64,000 nt of DNA from Gordonia insulae (GCF_003855095.1 NZ_CP033972.1:248001-312000), one strand, 5' to 3'. Positions 35,750-46,827 are shown, counted from the stretch's first letter. Numbers and translations: made by a program. The notes: generated by a model from the letters alone, not told the origin.

Positions 35750-36436
35750 TCATCCGCCGATCGGCGCGAGCGCGCGCTCGATCTGCGCGACGAACAGTGC
35801 CTCCGGATCTTCGAAGGTGTCCGATCCGTACTGGCCGAAGACCTCGAGGCTGATCGCGCCGATCGTCGTCGCCCACAGGGTGGTGGCGATCAGCAGTGCG
35901 CCGTCGGGCAGGTCGCTGTCGAATTCCGTTCGGATGGCGTCGAAGTCGCGGGCCACCGATCGCGGCACCGGCTCCACGGCGGGGGATTCCCGAGCGGTGT
36001 GGGCACGTGCCACCTCGGTGATGAGCGTCCCGACGACCCGCGTGCCCGGCTCGACGGTCTGCTCGGCGGGCGCGCTGTACCCGGGGACGGGACTGCCGTA
36101 GAGCAGCGCCCACCGGGCCGGATCATCGACGGCCCATCGTCGCAGCGCGCGTGTCGCCGCGCGTAGTCGATCGCGCGGCCGCGCCTCATCGATGGGGGCG
36201 ATGGCCGCATCGACCGTGTCCGCCAGGTCGGAGTAGGCCTCGACGAGCAGCAGGGTGAGAAGGTCGTCGCGACTGGGAACGTAGCGGTACACGGCCGACG
36301 ACACCACGCCCATCTCGCGGGCGATCGCGCGCAGGGACAGACCGGCTGCGCCGTGGGTGCGGAGGTGCTCCCGGCCCAGTCGGCGGATCTCCGATTCCAT
36401 CGCGGCGCGGTTTGCCGCGCGTGTCCCACCCGTCAT
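35750..36436 (-). CDS. TetR/AcrR-family transcriptional regulator
   Basis: A 228-residue repressor. The N-terminal HTH spans about residues 12-60: ESEIRRLGREHLRTHGAAGLSLRAIAREMGVVSSAVYRYVPSRDDLLTLL. A ligand-binding domain with RWAVDDPARWALLYGSPVPGY follows, the TetR_C_33 (WHG-type) pattern. The ATG at 36436 is used; longer in-frame sequence runs across the operator region and the divergent gene. It is divergent from the DUF385 gene, with two palindromes in between. Confidence 0.88.
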   Translation of the reverse strand: MTGGTRAANRAAMESEIRRLGREHLRTHGAAGLSLRAIAREMGVVSSAVYRYVPSRDDLLTLLLVEAYSDLADTVDAAIAPIDEARPRDRLRAATRALRRWAVDDPARWALLYGSPVPGYSAPAEQTVEPGTRVVGTLITEVARAHTARESPAVEPVPRSVARDFDAIRTEFDSDLPDGALLIATTLWATTIGAISLEVFGQYGSDTFEDPEALFVAQIERALAPIGG

Positions 36437-36455
36437 GCAGACAGTCTCGCACAAA

Positions 36456-36472
36456 TGAGAGCACTGCTCTTG
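36456..36472. promoter_or_regulatory. TetR operator 1 (AGAGC-N3-GCTCT)
   Basis: TGAGAGCACTGCTCTTG contains a perfect 5-bp inverted repeat around a 3-base centre, 20 bp upstream of the TetR start. Its core matches operator 2, whose centre is 50 bp away, so autoregulation by the adjacent TetR protein is likely. Confidence 0.65.
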
Positions 36473-36505
36473 ATTTATCGTTCGACGGGGTTCAGAATGA
36501 TTTTG

Positions 36506-36522
36506 CGAGAGCGGTGCTCTCG
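36506..36522. promoter_or_regulatory. TetR operator 2 (CGAGAGC-N3-GCTCTCG)
   Basis: CGAGAGCGGTGCTCTCG is a perfect 7-bp inverted repeat with a 3-base spacer, 26 bp upstream of the DUF385 gene. It shares GAGAGC/GCTCT with operator 1. The pair is five helical turns apart, on one face of the DNA. Confidence 0.72.
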
Positions 36523-36547
36523 AATCGACCTCCGAAGGGACAGGCAC

Positions 36548-36994
36548 ATGACCACCACGCATTACAGCGCACCGAAGGGCTTCGACAATCTCTTCAACAC
36601 CAGCGTGCGCTGGCTCGCCGATCACGGCGTCAACCTCGCCGGCGCGCAGACCCTCACGGTCACCGGCCGCGTGAGCGGGCGGCCGCAGAGCGTGCCGGTG
36701 AACCCGCTGCGTCTCGACGGCCACGAGTACCTCGTGGCGCCGCGCGGGACGACCCAGTGGGTGCGCAACGTCCGGGTGAACGACGCCGCGGAACTGCGGC
36801 GTGGTCGTCGTCGGCGGTCGGTCCGCCTCGTCGAGGTGGCACCCGCCGACCGGGCGCCGATGATCCGGGCCTACCTGTCGAAGTGGGGTTGGGAGGTCGG
36901 CCGATTCCTGCCGGAGGGCATGGGCACCGACCCTGACGACGCCACGCTCGCCGCGCACCTCGACGATCTGCCGGTGTTCGAGATCCGGTCCTAG
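36548..36994 (+). CDS. DUF385 / deazaflavin (F420)-dependent nitroreductase-family protein
   Basis: A 148-residue split-beta-barrel protein. [54 protein letters not shown] matches the DUF385 pattern (G-R-x-S-G-x-x-x-x-x-P, then W-x-x-N), the family that includes F420-dependent nitroreductases such as Ddn. Reduction of an unknown hydrophobic substrate with F420H2 is inferred. ATG 36548 has GAAGGGA upstream. It is probably repressed by the divergent TetR protein through the two palindromes. Confidence 0.78.
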   Translation: MTTTHYSAPKGFDNLFNTSVRWLADHGVNLAGAQTLTVTGRVSGRPQSVPVNPLRLDGHEYLVAPRGTTQWVRNVRVNDAAELRRGRRRRSVRLVEVAPADRAPMIRAYLSKWGWEVGRFLPEGMGTDPDDATLAAHLDDLPVFEIRS

Positions 36995-37037
36995 GCCGGT
37001 CCGGGGCTCGCCGGCGCGGTCGAACTACGATGCGGGA

Positions 37038-38540
37038 GTGGCGTCCGCCGTCCCATCATCGTCCGGGCCCATCGGCCCCGAGTCCGCGCGCAGTGCGCGG
37101 TGGGTGATGCATCTGGACATGGACGCCTTCTTCGCATCCGTGGAGCAGCTGACGCGACCGACGCTGCAGGGCCGGCCGGTGCTCGTCGGCGGGACCGGCG
37201 GCCGGGGTGTGGTGGCCGGGGCCAGCTACGGCGCCCGCGCGTTCGGTGCCCGCTCGGCGATGCCGATGCACCAGGCGCGCCGGTTGGTCGGTTCGGGAGC
37301 CGTGGTGCTTCCCCCTCGCGGCAACGTCTATCGCGTGGTGAGTGCCCGGATCTTCGGCCTCGTCCGCGACGCGATCCCGGTGATCGAGATGCTCTCCTTC
37401 GACGAGGCGTTCGGTGAACCCGTGGAACTCGCCGGCGCATCAGTCGAGGAGGTGACGGCGTTCGCCGAACGTCTGCGGGCCCGGATCCGCGATACGGTCG
37501 GGATCTCGGCGTCGGTGGGATTCGGCAGTGGCAAACAGATCGCCAAGATCGCTTCCGGACTCGCCAAACCCGATGGGGTGATGGCCATTCCACCCACGCG
37601 CGAGCTCGCGTTCCTGCATGCGCTGCCGGTTCGCAAGCTCTGGGGGATCGGGCCGGTGTCGGGTGATCGGCTGCACCGCCTGGGGATCGAGACCATCGGC
37701 GACTTCGCGGCGATGTCGGACATCGAGGTCGTCTCCGTGCTGGGTGCCACTCTGGGGCCGGCGCTGCATCGGCTGGCAATGGGCATCGACGATCGGCCGG
37801 TCGCCGAGCGTGCCTCCGCCAAGCAGATCAGCGCGGAGTCCACCTTCGCGCGCGATCTGGTCGAACTCGACGAGTTGCGGCCGGCGATCGAGGCCGCGGC
37901 CGACGGCGCCCATCGTCGCCTGCTGGCCGACGGTCGCGGCGCGCGGACGGTGGTGCTCAAACTCAAACGTTCGGACATGTCGGTGCTCACGCGATCGATG
38001 ACGCTGCCCGCCGCGACCACCGAACTCGGCGTCCTGACGTCGGCGGCGCAACGGCTGGCACTCGATCCCCGGAGTATCGGACCCATCCGGCTCGTTGGCG
38101 TGGGATTCTCGGGTCTGACTGCGGTGCAACAGTTCTCGCTGTTCGCCGAGCTCGACGAGGAGTGGGCGGACCTGGCGGTGACCGAGGACGGGGAGGACGC
38201 CGAGGCCGCGTTCGTCGCGGCCGGGCCGTCTTCCGACGCGGTCGTCGCGGCGGTCGGGCCCGAGGGCGAGACCGGCGTCGCGGCCGGTCACATCGGCGAC
38301 GCCGGCGACGCCGTGCAGACCTGGGAGACCGGGACCGACGTCACCCATCCCGATCACGGGCACGGATGGGTACAGGGGAGCGGGCACGGTGTGGTGACCG
38401 TCCGTTTCGAGACCAGGGCCACCGGGCCCGGGCGGGCCGTGACGTTCGGCGTCGGCGAGCCGACCCTGCGGCGGGCCGATCCACTCGACAGCCTGGCGTG
38501 GCCGGACCTGCGCACGACCGAGGCGCCAGATCCCGGCTGA
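37038..38540 (+). CDS. dinB: Y-family DNA polymerase IV (DinB1/DinX-like)
   Basis: Translesion DNA polymerase, 500 residues. The palm motif [16 protein letters not shown] carries the first catalytic Asp residues, [13 protein letters not shown] is the finger, and [11 protein letters not shown] (near residue 120) holds the catalytic D-E pair. [22 protein letters not shown], the HhH region [17 protein letters not shown], and the little-finger domain follow. QQFSLF near residue 363 is a beta-clamp-binding motif. After it there is an acidic linker and a C-terminal patch [21 protein letters not shown], as in mycobacterial DinB1. Start GTG 37038 with GCGGGA close upstream. Convergent with ansA. Confidence 0.9.
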   Translation: MASAVPSSSGPIGPESARSARWVMHLDMDAFFASVEQLTRPTLQGRPVLVGGTGGRGVVAGASYGARAFGARSAMPMHQARRLVGSGAVVLPPRGNVYRVVSARIFGLVRDAIPVIEMLSFDEAFGEPVELAGASVEEVTAFAERLRARIRDTVGISASVGFGSGKQIAKIASGLAKPDGVMAIPPTRELAFLHALPVRKLWGIGPVSGDRLHRLGIETIGDFAAMSDIEVVSVLGATLGPALHRLAMGIDDRPVAERASAKQISAESTFARDLVELDELRPAIEAAADGAHRRLLADGRGARTVVLKLKRSDMSVLTRSMTLPAATTELGVLTSAAQRLALDPRSIGPIRLVGVGFSGLTAVQQFSLFAELDEEWADLAVTEDGEDAEAAFVAAGPSSDAVVAAVGPEGETGVAAGHIGDAGDAVQTWETGTDVTHPDHGHGWVQGSGHGVVTVRFETRATGPGRAVTFGVGEPTLRRADPLDSLAWPDLRTTEAPDPG

Positions 38541-38574
38541 GATCGACAGCTGAGACCTGCCGGTGCCGTCCGGT

Positions 38575-39537
38575 TCAGTCCGGCCCGACGGTGCGGAAGA
38601 ACTCCCGGACCTCGTCGGCGGTCGCACCCGTCGACAGCAGCGCGAGCAGGGCCATCCGAGCCTGAGGTGCCCGCAGCCAGCGCGACACGATGGCACCCGC
38701 CCGTTCCAGATCCACCGCCCCGCCACCACCGCCGTAGGTGGGATCCACCGCGCCGTAGGGGACGCGGGACGTCACCACCACCACGATGCCTGCGCGGACG
38801 GCGGCGTTGACCTCGGCGGTGATGTCCGGATGGGTGTTTCCCGAACCGGTCGCGGCCAGGACGATGCCCGACGCCTGCTGGGACACCGCGGCCGCGATGA
38901 TCCCCGGCGACACGCCCGGATAGAGCGCGAACGTGTCGACCCGGGCCGATCGCACACGCGACAGCGGGTGATCGACACGTCGCCGCGGGAGATCGTCGTG
39001 CACATTGTCGAACGCCGCCGCGTGCGTCGTCGATCCCTTGAAGATGCCTCGAGCCGAACGGATCTCGCCGCCGAGTGCCACCAGCACCCCGCGTCCACGA
39101 TTGGCGGGGTCGGTGGCAGCCACGAACGCCGCCTCGACGTTGGCCGGGCCGTCCGACGCCGGGGTGTCCGCCGGGAACTGGGCCCCGGTGAACACCACCG
39201 GGCGGTCGTCGGTGACGAAGAGATCGGCCAGGTACGCACTCTCCTCGAGCGTGTCGGTGCCGTGGGTGATCACCACGCCGTCGACGCCGGGGTCGGCCTG
39301 CGCCTCGACGATCGCTGCGACGATCGCGAACTGGTCGGCCACGGTCATCGCGGAGCTGTCCACCGACATCAGGTCGACCGTGTCGACCTCGGCCCGGGTC
39401 GAGGCGGGCCGGAGATCGTCGGCGGACAGCCGGGGCACGGCACCGTCGGCGGTGGTCTGCGCCGCGATGGTCCCTCCGGTGGTGATCAGGACGATGCGGA
39501 TGCCCGACGGCGCGGTCGAGGTCGAACCCGGAGTCAT
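38575..39537 (-). CDS. ansA: L-asparaginase (type I/II family)
   Basis: A 320-residue hydrolase converting asparagine to aspartate and ammonia. Both catalytic triad regions are present: VLITTGGTIAAQ (first Thr nucleophile) at about residues 16-27 and VVITHGTDTLEESAYLADL (second Thr, Asp) near residue 88. VFTGAQFPADTPASDGPANV follows. There is no signal peptide, so it is probably cytoplasmic. The ansA gene next to dinB and lspA matches the M. tuberculosis order Rv1537-Rv1539. Confidence 0.9.
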   Translation of the reverse strand: MTPGSTSTAPSGIRIVLITTGGTIAAQTTADGAVPRLSADDLRPASTRAEVDTVDLMSVDSSAMTVADQFAIVAAIVEAQADPGVDGVVITHGTDTLEESAYLADLFVTDDRPVVFTGAQFPADTPASDGPANVEAAFVAATDPANRGRGVLVALGGEIRSARGIFKGSTTHAAAFDNVHDDLPRRRVDHPLSRVRSARVDTFALYPGVSPGIIAAAVSQQASGIVLAATGSGNTHPDITAEVNAAVRAGIVVVVTSRVPYGAVDPTYGGGGGAVDLERAGAIVSRWLRAPQARMALLALLSTGATADEVREFFRTVGPD

Positions 39538-39750
39538 GCGGTCCAGGGTTTCGGGAACCAGGGCCGCGCGTCAACCGTTCGGTCTGGGACGTGCGACGTT
39601 TCCCTGCGGATGTTGGGGCAGTCGTCGTCGATTTGGCATAGTGGTGTGAGTTTTGGCGGCCCCGAGGGGGAGAAGCCGGCCAGAATCTGCCAGGACCTGC
39701 GGCGGGCGAGACGCCACCGCGGGCAGGACGAACAACAGTGAGGGAGATCG

Positions 39751-40302
39751 GTGAAGTTTCCGAAGATCGTGACCGCCGCCTTGATCGCGGCATCGGTTGC
39801 ATCGGTTGCGGCCTGTGGCAGCGATGACAGCGACGTGCCGTCGGTGCCGACCGTGTCGTCGGCCGCCGCCTCGGCGGACAGCTCGGGCGAAGCCGGGGGC
39901 GTGACCGACCCGAACCAGCGGCCGTCGGTGGCGACGCTGAACCAGATGCTCAACCAGGCGCTCGATCCGTCGGTGCCGAACTCGGAGAAGACCGAGCTGG
40001 TCGAGGGCTCCTCGGCCGACCCGAAGATCTTCGACGAGCTCGTCAAGGCGAAGCAGGACAACCCCGACGTCACCTACGAGATCTTCCCGCCGGTGATCCC
40101 GGCCGGGCCCAACAAGGCCACGGTGAAGGTCCAGGTCAAGCTGCCCGACAACCCGCCGACCAAGCTGGATGCGAGCATCGTCTACGTCGATGGCCGCTGG
40201 AAGCTGTCGCGGGACACGGTGTGCCCGTTGATCACCGCCAACAACGTCACCACGCCGATGTGCTCGGACTCGGCGGCGTCGACCTCGAAGGCGCCCAACT
40301 GA
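39751..40302 (+). CDS. MTB12-like secreted lipoprotein
   Basis: A 183-residue exported protein. The signal peptide MKFPKIVTAALIAASVASVAACG ends in a lipobox-like V-A-A-C at Cys22. A Ser/Ala-rich spacer (residues 24-55) is followed by a compact domain with LNQMLNQALDPSVPNSEKTELVEG, VTYEIFPPVIP, VKVQVKLPDNPP and VYVDGRWKLSRDTVC. This resembles the low-molecular-weight antigen MTB12 family of Corynebacteriales. Cys residues near the C-terminus (DTVC and PMC) could form a disulfide. GTG 39751 has GAGGGAGA upstream. Function unknown. Confidence 0.75.
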   Translation: MKFPKIVTAALIAASVASVAACGSDDSDVPSVPTVSSAAASADSSGEAGGVTDPNQRPSVATLNQMLNQALDPSVPNSEKTELVEGSSADPKIFDELVKAKQDNPDVTYEIFPPVIPAGPNKATVKVQVKLPDNPPTKLDASIVYVDGRWKLSRDTVCPLITANNVTTPMCSDSAASTSKAPN

Positions 40303-40322
40303 TCTGACATCGGTCGACCGGC

Positions 40323-40360
40323 GGGCCGGTGATGCGGGCAGCAGCTCGCATCACCGGCCC
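40323..40360. terminator. Bidirectional hairpin terminator
   Basis: A perfect 14-bp inverted repeat, GGGCCGGTGATGCG (40323-40336) and CGCATCACCGGCCC (40347-40360), has a 10-base loop. It lies between the convergent MTB12-like and lipoprotein genes, 20 bp after the first stop. Confidence 0.85.
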
Positions 40361-40402
40361 GTCTGTCGTCGTGTGTGAGTCCGTGAGGCCGCAGCTTCTT
40401 CC

Positions 40403-40471
40403 GCTGATCGAGTAGGTCCGAGCTTGCGGGGGTCGCTGTTTGTTTGCTGATCGAGTAGGTCCGAGCTTGCG
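40403..40471 (+). repeat. Two copies of a 26-bp intergenic repeat
   Basis: A 26-bp sequence beginning GCTGATCGAGTAGGTCCGAG and ending CTTGCG occurs at 40403-40428 and again at 40446-40471, 43 bp apart and identical. The second copy continues GAGGGCCGTATCGAGATCACC. It resembles a dispersed extragenic element (GATCGAGTAGG...TATCGAGATC) I associate with Gordonia-type genomes; dispersal cannot be tested within this window. Confidence 0.75.
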
Positions 40472-40512
40472 AGGGCCGTATCGAGATCACCGCCCCTCGC
40501 CGACCGGCCGAC

Positions 40513-41448
40513 TCAGCGCCAGGTGACCGAGAACCCGGTCCGCTGGACGAGCGGCCGCGCCGGATCGCTCCCGACGAGTTCCCGTGCGCCACCGACCCGG
40601 ATGGTTCCGGCGACCGGCAGCCCACGCGTGAGGTCGAGGGTGAGCTGACCGGTACCGGTGTTGCTGAATCGGGCGATGTGCAGGGTCTGGCCGGACCCCG
40701 GGATCGCGAACACCGAGTTGACCGGGGTCTCGTCCACCGCGACGTCGACGACCAACCGATTCCCGTCCCGGGATCGCAGGGTCGCGTCGATCTGCTGGGT
40801 CACCGTGGCCGCGCTGTTGATGGTGCGTTCGACCCGCCAGCGTGCGCCGACTCCGATCGGTTCGGTCGGCACCGGTACCGAGAGTTGCAACGCCTGCACC
40901 AGTGACTGTTCGACAGCAGAACGCGCCTCGGGCCCGGCGCCCTCGGCGGGCAGCAGGCGCAGTGAGATCGGCATCGAGCCCGGTCCGATGGCCAGTCCGG
41001 CCTGTGATCCGGCGACCGCCTTGAGTTGGTCGTCGAGCACCATCTCCGGCGAGGTGACGGTGCCCAGCGTCATCTCCAGATCGGTGGAGTCGGTGCAATG
41101 GAAGCGGGCATCCATCGGCATCTCGACGGTCTGGGCCTGCTCGTCACCCGCGGAGGCCACCGACGAGGTGGTCACGAGCGTCAGCGACTGTGGTGTGCCG
41201 CGCTCCGGGCCGGCCGCGGCGATGCGCTTGTCCCCGGTGCCGGCATCGACGACGGTGACCTTGGCCGGTGCGACCGGCAACAGGTTCACGCCGTCGCGAC
41301 CGGATGTGGTCTCGTTCGCGCAGCCCGCCTGTGGGGCAGAGGTCGAGGAGGCGTCGGGGCTCTGATCGTCGGAACCGCAACCGGCGAGCCCGATCAGCAG
41401 CGCCGTCGCGACGGTGAGTCGGGCGCTGCGGCGAAGAGTGGGGTACAC
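40513..41448 (-). CDS. Putative lipoprotein
   Basis: A 311-residue exported protein. From GTG 41448 the start is [30 protein letters not shown]: basic residues, a hydrophobic core and the lipobox LAGC at Cys24. The mature part has a Ser/Ala-rich spacer and a beta-rich body with repeated motifs such as [19 protein letters not shown] and [18 protein letters not shown], resembling DUF6263-like actinobacterial lipoproteins by general look only. It is divergent from lspA, which encodes the signal peptidase that would process it (55-bp gap). Function unknown. Confidence 0.7.
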   Translation of the reverse strand: MYPTLRRSARLTVATALLIGLAGCGSDDQSPDASSTSAPQAGCANETTSGRDGVNLLPVAPAKVTVVDAGTGDKRIAAAGPERGTPQSLTLVTTSSVASAGDEQAQTVEMPMDARFHCTDSTDLEMTLGTVTSPEMVLDDQLKAVAGSQAGLAIGPGSMPISLRLLPAEGAGPEARSAVEQSLVQALQLSVPVPTEPIGVGARWRVERTINSAATVTQQIDATLRSRDGNRLVVDVAVDETPVNSVFAIPGSGQTLHIARFSNTGTGQLTLDLTRGLPVAGTIRVGGARELVGSDPARPLVQRTGFSVTWR

Positions 41449-41502
41449 GGCGCCCAGCGTATTGGAGCGCTGATGGATGATGATGGGGTGGATGATGGAG
41501 TC

Positions 41503-42159
41503 ATGAGCCAACCGACACCGGGGCCGGTCGACGGGGGTGAACCGACGGACGCCGAGCAAAGGCGACCCTCGGGCACCGACGACACGCACCGGAGGCCGGC
41601 CGCGACGGACACGGGGCGCAGGTACAGCGTGGTGTGGACGCTGCTGGCCATCGCGGCGGGCGTCATCGCGCTCGACGTGCTCACCAAGTCGATCGCGGTG
41701 GCCAACCTCGACCCGATGCGGCCCGTGCACATCATCGGCGACGTCGTGACCCTGCGGCTGGTCCGCAACAGCGGGGCGGCCTTCTCGGTGGCGTCCGGCT
41801 ACACGTGGGTGTTGACCATCGTCGCGCTGGTGGTGGTGATCGGCATCGTGCGTTACAGCAGCCGGTTGCGGTCGGCGTGGTGGATTCTCGGTCTGGGCCT
41901 GGTGCTCGGCGGTGCGATGGGCAACCTGGCCGACCGGATCTTCCGTTCGCCCGGTCCGCTGCGCGGTCACGTCGTCGACTTCGTGTCGGTCGGGTGGTGG
42001 CCGGTCTTCAACGTCGCCGACTCCGCAGTGGTGTGTGGCGCCGTGTTGTTGGTGATCTTGTCCCTGTTGGGATTCGAATACGACGGCTCGCGGACCGGCT
42101 GGGCCGCCCGGCACGACCACGACGACCAGCCGGCGTCGGCGGGGGACGCCGATGCGTGA
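41503..42159 (+). CDS. lspA: Lipoprotein signal peptidase (signal peptidase II)
   Basis: Membrane aspartyl protease cleaving prolipoproteins after diacylglyceryl modification. Four helices are visible after a hydrophilic N-terminus of about 45 residues. Catalytic Asp residues are in GNLADRIFR (near residue 143) and FNVADSAVV (near residue 172), and the conserved [12 protein letters not shown] precedes them. Length 218 residues. ATG 41503 has ATGGAG upstream. Its 3' end overlaps the pseudouridine synthase gene by eight bases. Confidence 0.93.
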   Translation: MSQPTPGPVDGGEPTDAEQRRPSGTDDTHRRPAATDTGRRYSVVWTLLAIAAGVIALDVLTKSIAVANLDPMRPVHIIGDVVTLRLVRNSGAAFSVASGYTWVLTIVALVVVIGIVRYSSRLRSAWWILGLGLVLGGAMGNLADRIFRSPGPLRGHVVDFVSVGWWPVFNVADSAVVCGAVLLVILSLLGFEYDGSRTGWAARHDHDDQPASAGDADA

Positions 42160-43078
42160 GTCGCGATCCATGCCGGTTCCCGACGGACTCGACGGTATGC
42201 GGCTCGACGCCGGGGTGTCGCGCATCCTCGGGCTGTCCCGGACGGTCGTCGCGACGCTTGCAGAGGACGGCGACGTCACCGTGGACGGTGTGGCGGTGGG
42301 CAAGTCCCACAAACTGGCCGCGGGCAGCTGGCTGGACGTGACCCTGCCCGAACCGGCGCAACCGCTGCGGGTGGAGCCGACACCGGTCGAGGACCTCGAG
42401 GTCATCTACCACGACTCCGACATCATCGTCGTCGACAAGCCGGTCGGCGTGGCCGCGCATCCGTCGCAGGGGTGGACGGGGCCGACCGTCGTGGGAGCCC
42501 TGGAGGCGGCGGGCTACCGCATCTCCACGTCGGGGGCCTCGGAGCGGCAGGGCATCGTGTCCCGCCTCGACGTCGGCACGTCCGGCGTCATGGTCCTCGC
42601 GGTGTCCGAACGCGCCTACTCGCTGCTGAAGCGGGCCTTCCGGGACCGCGACGTCGACAAGGGCTACCACGCCCTGGTGCAGGGCCACCTCGATCCGCCG
42701 TCGGGCACCATCGATGCGCCGATCGGCCGTCACCGAGGCAGCGACTGGAAGTTCGCGGTCACCGCGAACGGCAAGCCCAGCGTCACGCACTACGACACGC
42801 TGGAGATGTTCGCCTCCGCGTCATTGCTCGACATCCACCTGGAGACCGGGCGCACCCACCAGATCCGCGTGCATTTCTCCGCGCTGCACCACCCCTGTTG
42901 CGGTGATCTGACCTACGGCGCCGATCCGGTGCTGGCCGAACGGCTCGGTCTGGTGCGTCAGTGGCTGCACGCGCGTTCGCTCGCCTTCGCCCATCCGGCA
43001 GACGGCCGCCGGGTGGAGTTCACCAGCCCGTATCCGGCCGATCTGCAGCACGCGCTGGACCTGTTGCGCGAGTCCTGA
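42152..43078 (+). CDS. rluD: RluA-family 23S rRNA pseudouridine synthase
   Basis: A 308-residue enzyme. The N-terminal S4 RNA-binding domain ([30 protein letters not shown]) is followed by [19 protein letters not shown]. The catalytic Asp is in [18 protein letters not shown] (R-L-D-x-x-T-S-G, near residue 138) and the C-terminal [19 protein letters not shown] closes the domain. This is the RluD/RluA layout. Target uridines are assumed, not shown. Start ATG 42152 overlaps lspA, matching Rv1539-Rv1540 order. Confidence 0.9.
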   Translation: MRESRSMPVPDGLDGMRLDAGVSRILGLSRTVVATLAEDGDVTVDGVAVGKSHKLAAGSWLDVTLPEPAQPLRVEPTPVEDLEVIYHDSDIIVVDKPVGVAAHPSQGWTGPTVVGALEAAGYRISTSGASERQGIVSRLDVGTSGVMVLAVSERAYSLLKRAFRDRDVDKGYHALVQGHLDPPSGTIDAPIGRHRGSDWKFAVTANGKPSVTHYDTLEMFASASLLDIHLETGRTHQIRVHFSALHHPCCGDLTYGADPVLAERLGLVRQWLHARSLAFAHPADGRRVEFTSPYPADLQHALDLLRES

Positions 43079-43211
43079 CACGCACGGTCCGCGGCCGATC
43101 CGACGCGATCGCCGACACGCGTCGCCGACACGCCGACAACTCCCGAAAGCGTCGGTGCGAACCCATAAAGTGATCACGACCGCCGCGACCCGAAAGTGAC
43201 GCCACTTGCCG

Positions 43212-46200
43212 ATGTCCAACTCGTTCGTTCACCTGCACAACCACACCGAGTACTCCATGCTGGACGGTGCGGCCAAGGTGGCGCCGCTGTTCGCCGAGGC
43301 CAAGCGTCTCGAGATGACCGCGATCGGCATGACCGACCACGGCAACATGTTCGGCGCGAGCGAGTTCTACAACACCGCCATCAAGAACGACATCAAGCCG
43401 ATCATCGGCATCGAGGCCTATATCGCTCCCGGATCGCGGTTCGACACCAAGCGCGTCACGTGGGGTACCCGTGACCAGAAGAGCGACGACGTGTCGGGCA
43501 GCGGCGCCTACACGCACATGACGATGGTCGCCGAGAACGCGGCCGGCCTGCGCAACCTGTTCAAGCTGTCGTCGCTCGCCTCCATCGAGGGCCAGCTCGG
43601 CAAATGGTCCCGGATGGATGCCGACCTCATCGCGCAGTACGCCGACGGGATCATCGCCACCACGGGCTGCCCGTCGGGTGAGGTGCAGACCCGCCTGCGT
43701 CTGGGGCACGAGCGCGAGGCCCTCGAGGCCGCGGCGAAGTGGCAGGAGATCTTCGGCAAGGACAACTTCTACCTCGAGCTGATGGAGCACGGCCTCGAGA
43801 TCGAGCGGCGGGTGCGCGACGGTCTGCTCGACATCGGCCGCAAGCTCGGCATCAAGCCGATCGTCACCAACGACTGCCACTACGTGACCAAGGACCACGC
43901 AGCCAGTCACGAGGCCCTGCTGTGTGTGCAGACGGGCAAGACCCTCTCGGATCCGACGCGCTTCAAGTTCGACGGCGACGGCTACTACCTGAAGTCCGCC
44001 GCGGAGATGCGCGAGCAATGGGATTCGATCGTTCCCGGTGCGTGCGACAACACCCTCGAGATCGGCGAACGGGTGCAGAGTTACGCCGACGTCTTCACCC
44101 ACCACGACCGGATGCCCATCTTCCCGGTGCCCGAGGGGGAGACGCAGCAGACCTGGCTGCGTAAAGAGGTCGCGGGCGGCCTGCAGCGTCGCTTCCCGGA
44201 CGCACCCGTCCCGGAGGACTATCTGAATCGGGCGAACTACGAGCTCGACGTCATCATCCAGATGGGGTTCCCGGCCTACTTCCTCGTCGTCGGCGACCTG
44301 ATCCGGCACGCACTGGAGGTCGGCATCCGCGTCGGACCGGGCCGAGGTTCGGCGGCCGGATCGCTGGTGGCGTGGGCCCTCGGTATCACCAATATCGACC
44401 CGATCCCGCACGGCCTGCTGTTCGAGCGATTCCTCAACCCCGAGCGTGTGTCGATGCCCGACATCGACATCGACTTCGACGACCGCCGGCGGGGCGACAT
44501 GGTCCGCTACGCCACCGAACGTTGGGGCAGCGACAAGGTCGCCCAGGTCATCACCTTCGGCACCATCAAGACCAAGGCCGCCATCAAGGACTCGGCCCGC
44601 GTGCAGTTCGGCCAACCCGGCTTCGCCATCGCCGACCGGATCACCAAGGCGCTGCCGCCGCCCATCATGGCCAAGGACATCTCGGTGTCCGGTATCACCG
44701 ATCCGCAGCACGAGCGCTACAACGAGGCCTCCGAGGTCCGTGCACTGATCGAGACCGACCCCGACGTCAAGCGGATCTACGACACCGCCCTCGGTCTCGA
44801 GGGCCTGATCCGCAATGCAGGCGTGCACGCCTGTGCGGTGATCATGTCGTCGGAGCCGCTCACCGACGCCATCCCGGTGTGGAAGCGCGCCCAGGACGGC
44901 GCCATCATCACCGGTTGGGACTACCCGTCGTGTGAGGCCATCGGCCTGCTGAAGATGGACTTCCTCGGGCTGCGCAACCTGACGGTCATCGGTGACGCGC
45001 TGGAGAACATCCAGAGCAACCGCGGCATCGACCTCGACCTCGACACGCTGCCGCTCGAGGACCCGAAGACCTACGAACTCCTCGCGCGCGGCGACACACT
45101 CGGTGTGTTCCAGCTCGACGGCGGCGCGATGCGCGAACTGCTGAAGATGATGCAGCCCACCGGCTTCGAGGACATCGTCGCGGTGCTGGCGCTCTACCGG
45201 CCGGGTCCGATGGGCGTGAACGCGCACACCGACTACGCCAAACGCAAGAACGGGCTGCAGCAGATCCGACCGATCCATCCCGAGCTCGAGGAGCCGCTCA
45301 AGGAGATCCTCTCCGAGACCTACGGCCTGATCGTGTATCAGGAGCAGATCATGCAGATCGCGCAGAAGGTCGCCGGGTACTCGCTCGGTCAGGCCGACCT
45401 GCTGCGTCGCGCCATGGGCAAGAAGAAGAAGGAGATCCTCGACGAGGCCTACGACGGGTTCGCCGAGGGGATGCGCACCAACGGGTTCTCACAAGCGGCG
45501 ATCACAGCGCTGTGGGACACCGTGCTCCCGTTCGCGGGATACGCGTTCAACAAGTCGCACGCCGCCGGCTACGGACTCGTCTCGTTCTGGACCGCCTACC
45601 TCAAGGCGAACTATCCCGCCGAGTACATGGCCGGGCTGCTCACGTCCGTGGGCGACGACAAAGACAAGGCCGCGATCTACCTCGCGGACTGCCGCAAGCT
45701 GGGGATCACCGTCCTGCCGCCCGACGTCAACGAGTCGCAGCGCAACTTCGCCGCGGTCGGCAAGGACATCCGGTTCGGCCTCGCCGCCATCCGCAACGTG
45801 GGCACGGGCGTGGTGTCCTCGATCCTGGCCGCGCGCGAGGAGAAGGGGAAGTTCACCAATTTCTCCGACTACCTCGGCAAGATCGACGTCACCGCCTGCA
45901 GCAAGAAGGTCACCGAATCGCTCATCAAGGCCGGTGCCTTCGATTCGTTGAGCCACCCGCGCAAGGGCCTGTTCCTGGTCCACACCGACGCCGTCGAATC
46001 CGTCATCGGCACCAAGAAAGCCGAGGCCATCGGCCAGTTCGACCTCTTCGGCGGGGCCGGCGCGGACGATGCGGCCGTGGACAACAGCCTCGCCGATGTG
46101 TTCGCGGTCAAGGTGCCGGACGAGGAGTGGGACTCCAAGCACAAGCTGGCGCTCGAGCGCGAGATGCTCGGCCTCTACGTCTCCGATCACCCCCTGGCCG

Positions 46201-46766
46201 GCGTGGCGCATGCCATCGCGGCCCAGACCGACACGTCGATCACCGCTCTGCTCGAGGGCACGGTGCCCGACGGTGCGCAGATCACCATCGGCGGCATCAT
46301 CTCGTCGGTGAACCGGCGCGTGAACAAGAAGGGTGAGCCCTACGCGGTCGTCACCCTCGAGGACATGGTCGGTGGCGTCGAGGTCTACTTCTTCCCCCGG
46401 TCGTTCCAGGTCTACGGTCTCGACATCGTGGCCGACAACATCGTGCTCATCAAGGCGCGCGTGAACGTCCGGGACGACAGCACGATGATCAGCGCCAACG
46501 ATCTGGCCGTTCCCGATCTGGCCGTGGTCGGCACCGCGAAACCGGTTGCGCTGACACTGAGCGCGCGATCGTGCACACCCGACCGCGTACAGGCCCTCAA
46601 ACAGGTCCTCACCCGGCACCCGGGCACCGCGGACGTGCACGTGACCCTCGTCAGCGAGCAGAACTCGACGGTCCTGCGGCTCACCGAGGCGCTGCGCGTC
46701 ACGCCGAGTTCGGCCCTGATGGGCGACCTGAAAGCGCTGCTCGGGCCCAGCTGTATGTCCGGCTGA
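43212..46766 (+). CDS. dnaE1: DNA polymerase III alpha subunit DnaE1
   Basis: Replicative C-family DNA polymerase, about 1184 residues. The N-terminal PHP domain ([28 protein letters not shown]) keeps the His/Asp metal ligands typical of actinobacterial DnaE1 proofreading. The polymerase core has [16 protein letters not shown] and the catalytic [16 protein letters not shown] near residue 416. [11 protein letters not shown], the HhH region [29 protein letters not shown] and the OB domain ([29 protein letters not shown]) follow. ATG 43212 is listed; an in-frame TTG at 43206 is an alternative. Confidence 0.96.
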   Translation: MSNSFVHLHNHTEYSMLDGAAKVAPLFAEAKRLEMTAIGMTDHGNMFGASEFYNTAIKNDIKPIIGIEAYIAPGSRFDTKRVTWGTRDQKSDDVSGSGAYTHMTMVAENAAGLRNLFKLSSLASIEGQLGKWSRMDADLIAQYADGIIATTGCPSGEVQTRLRLGHEREALEAAAKWQEIFGKDNFYLELMEHGLEIERRVRDGLLDIGRKLGIKPIVTNDCHYVTKDHAASHEALLCVQTGKTLSDPTRFKFDGDGYYLKSAAEMREQWDSIVPGACDNTLEIGERVQSYADVFTHHDRMPIFPVPEGETQQTWLRKEVAGGLQRRFPDAPVPEDYLNRANYELDVIIQMGFPAYFLVVGDLIRHALEVGIRVGPGRGSAAGSLVAWALGITNIDPIPHGLLFERFLNPERVSMPDIDIDFDDRRRGDMVRYATERWGSDKVAQVITFGTIKTKAAIKDSARVQFGQPGFAIADRITKALPPPIMAKDISVSGITDPQHERYNEASEVRALIETDPDVKRIYDTALGLEGLIRNAGVHACAVIMSSEPLTDAIPVWKRAQDGAIITGWDYPSCEAIGLLKMDFLGLRNLTVIGDALENIQSNRGIDLDLDTLPLEDPKTYELLARGDTLGVFQLDGGAMRELLKMMQPTGFEDIVAVLALYRPGPMGVNAHTDYAKRKNGLQQIRPIHPELEEPLKEILSETYGLIVYQEQIMQIAQKVAGYSLGQADLLRRAMGKKKKEILDEAYDGFAEGMRTNGFSQAAITALWDTVLPFAGYAFNKSHAAGYGLVSFWTAYLKANYPAEYMAGLLTSVGDDKDKAAIYLADCRKLGITVLPPDVNESQRNFAAVGKDIRFGLAAIRNVGTGVVSSILAAREEKGKFTNFSDYLGKIDVTACSKKVTESLIKAGAFDSLSHPRKGLFLVHTDAVESVIGTKKAEAIGQFDLFGGAGADDAAVDNSLADVFAVKVPDEEWDSKHKLALEREMLGLYVSDHPLAGVAHAIAAQTDTSITALLEGTVPDGAQITIGGIISSVNRRVNKKGEPYAVVTLEDMVGGVEVYFFPRSFQVYGLDIVADNIVLIKARVNVRDDSTMISANDLAVPDLAVVGTAKPVALTLSARSCTPDRVQALKQVLTRHPGTADVHVTLVSEQNSTVLRLTEALRVTPSSALMGDLKALLGPSCMSG

Positions 46767-46827
46767 CCGGCCGCGGGCCGGTGGCGGACGGCAGGTCGAC
46801 GTGAAAATCGACACAACCGAATCAGAG

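Noticed and set aside
43020..45278. A 752-codon open frame antisense to dnaE1
   Set aside because: Shadow frame rich in Arg/Asp/Val/His with no recognisable domains; dnaE1 on the plus strand explains the openness.
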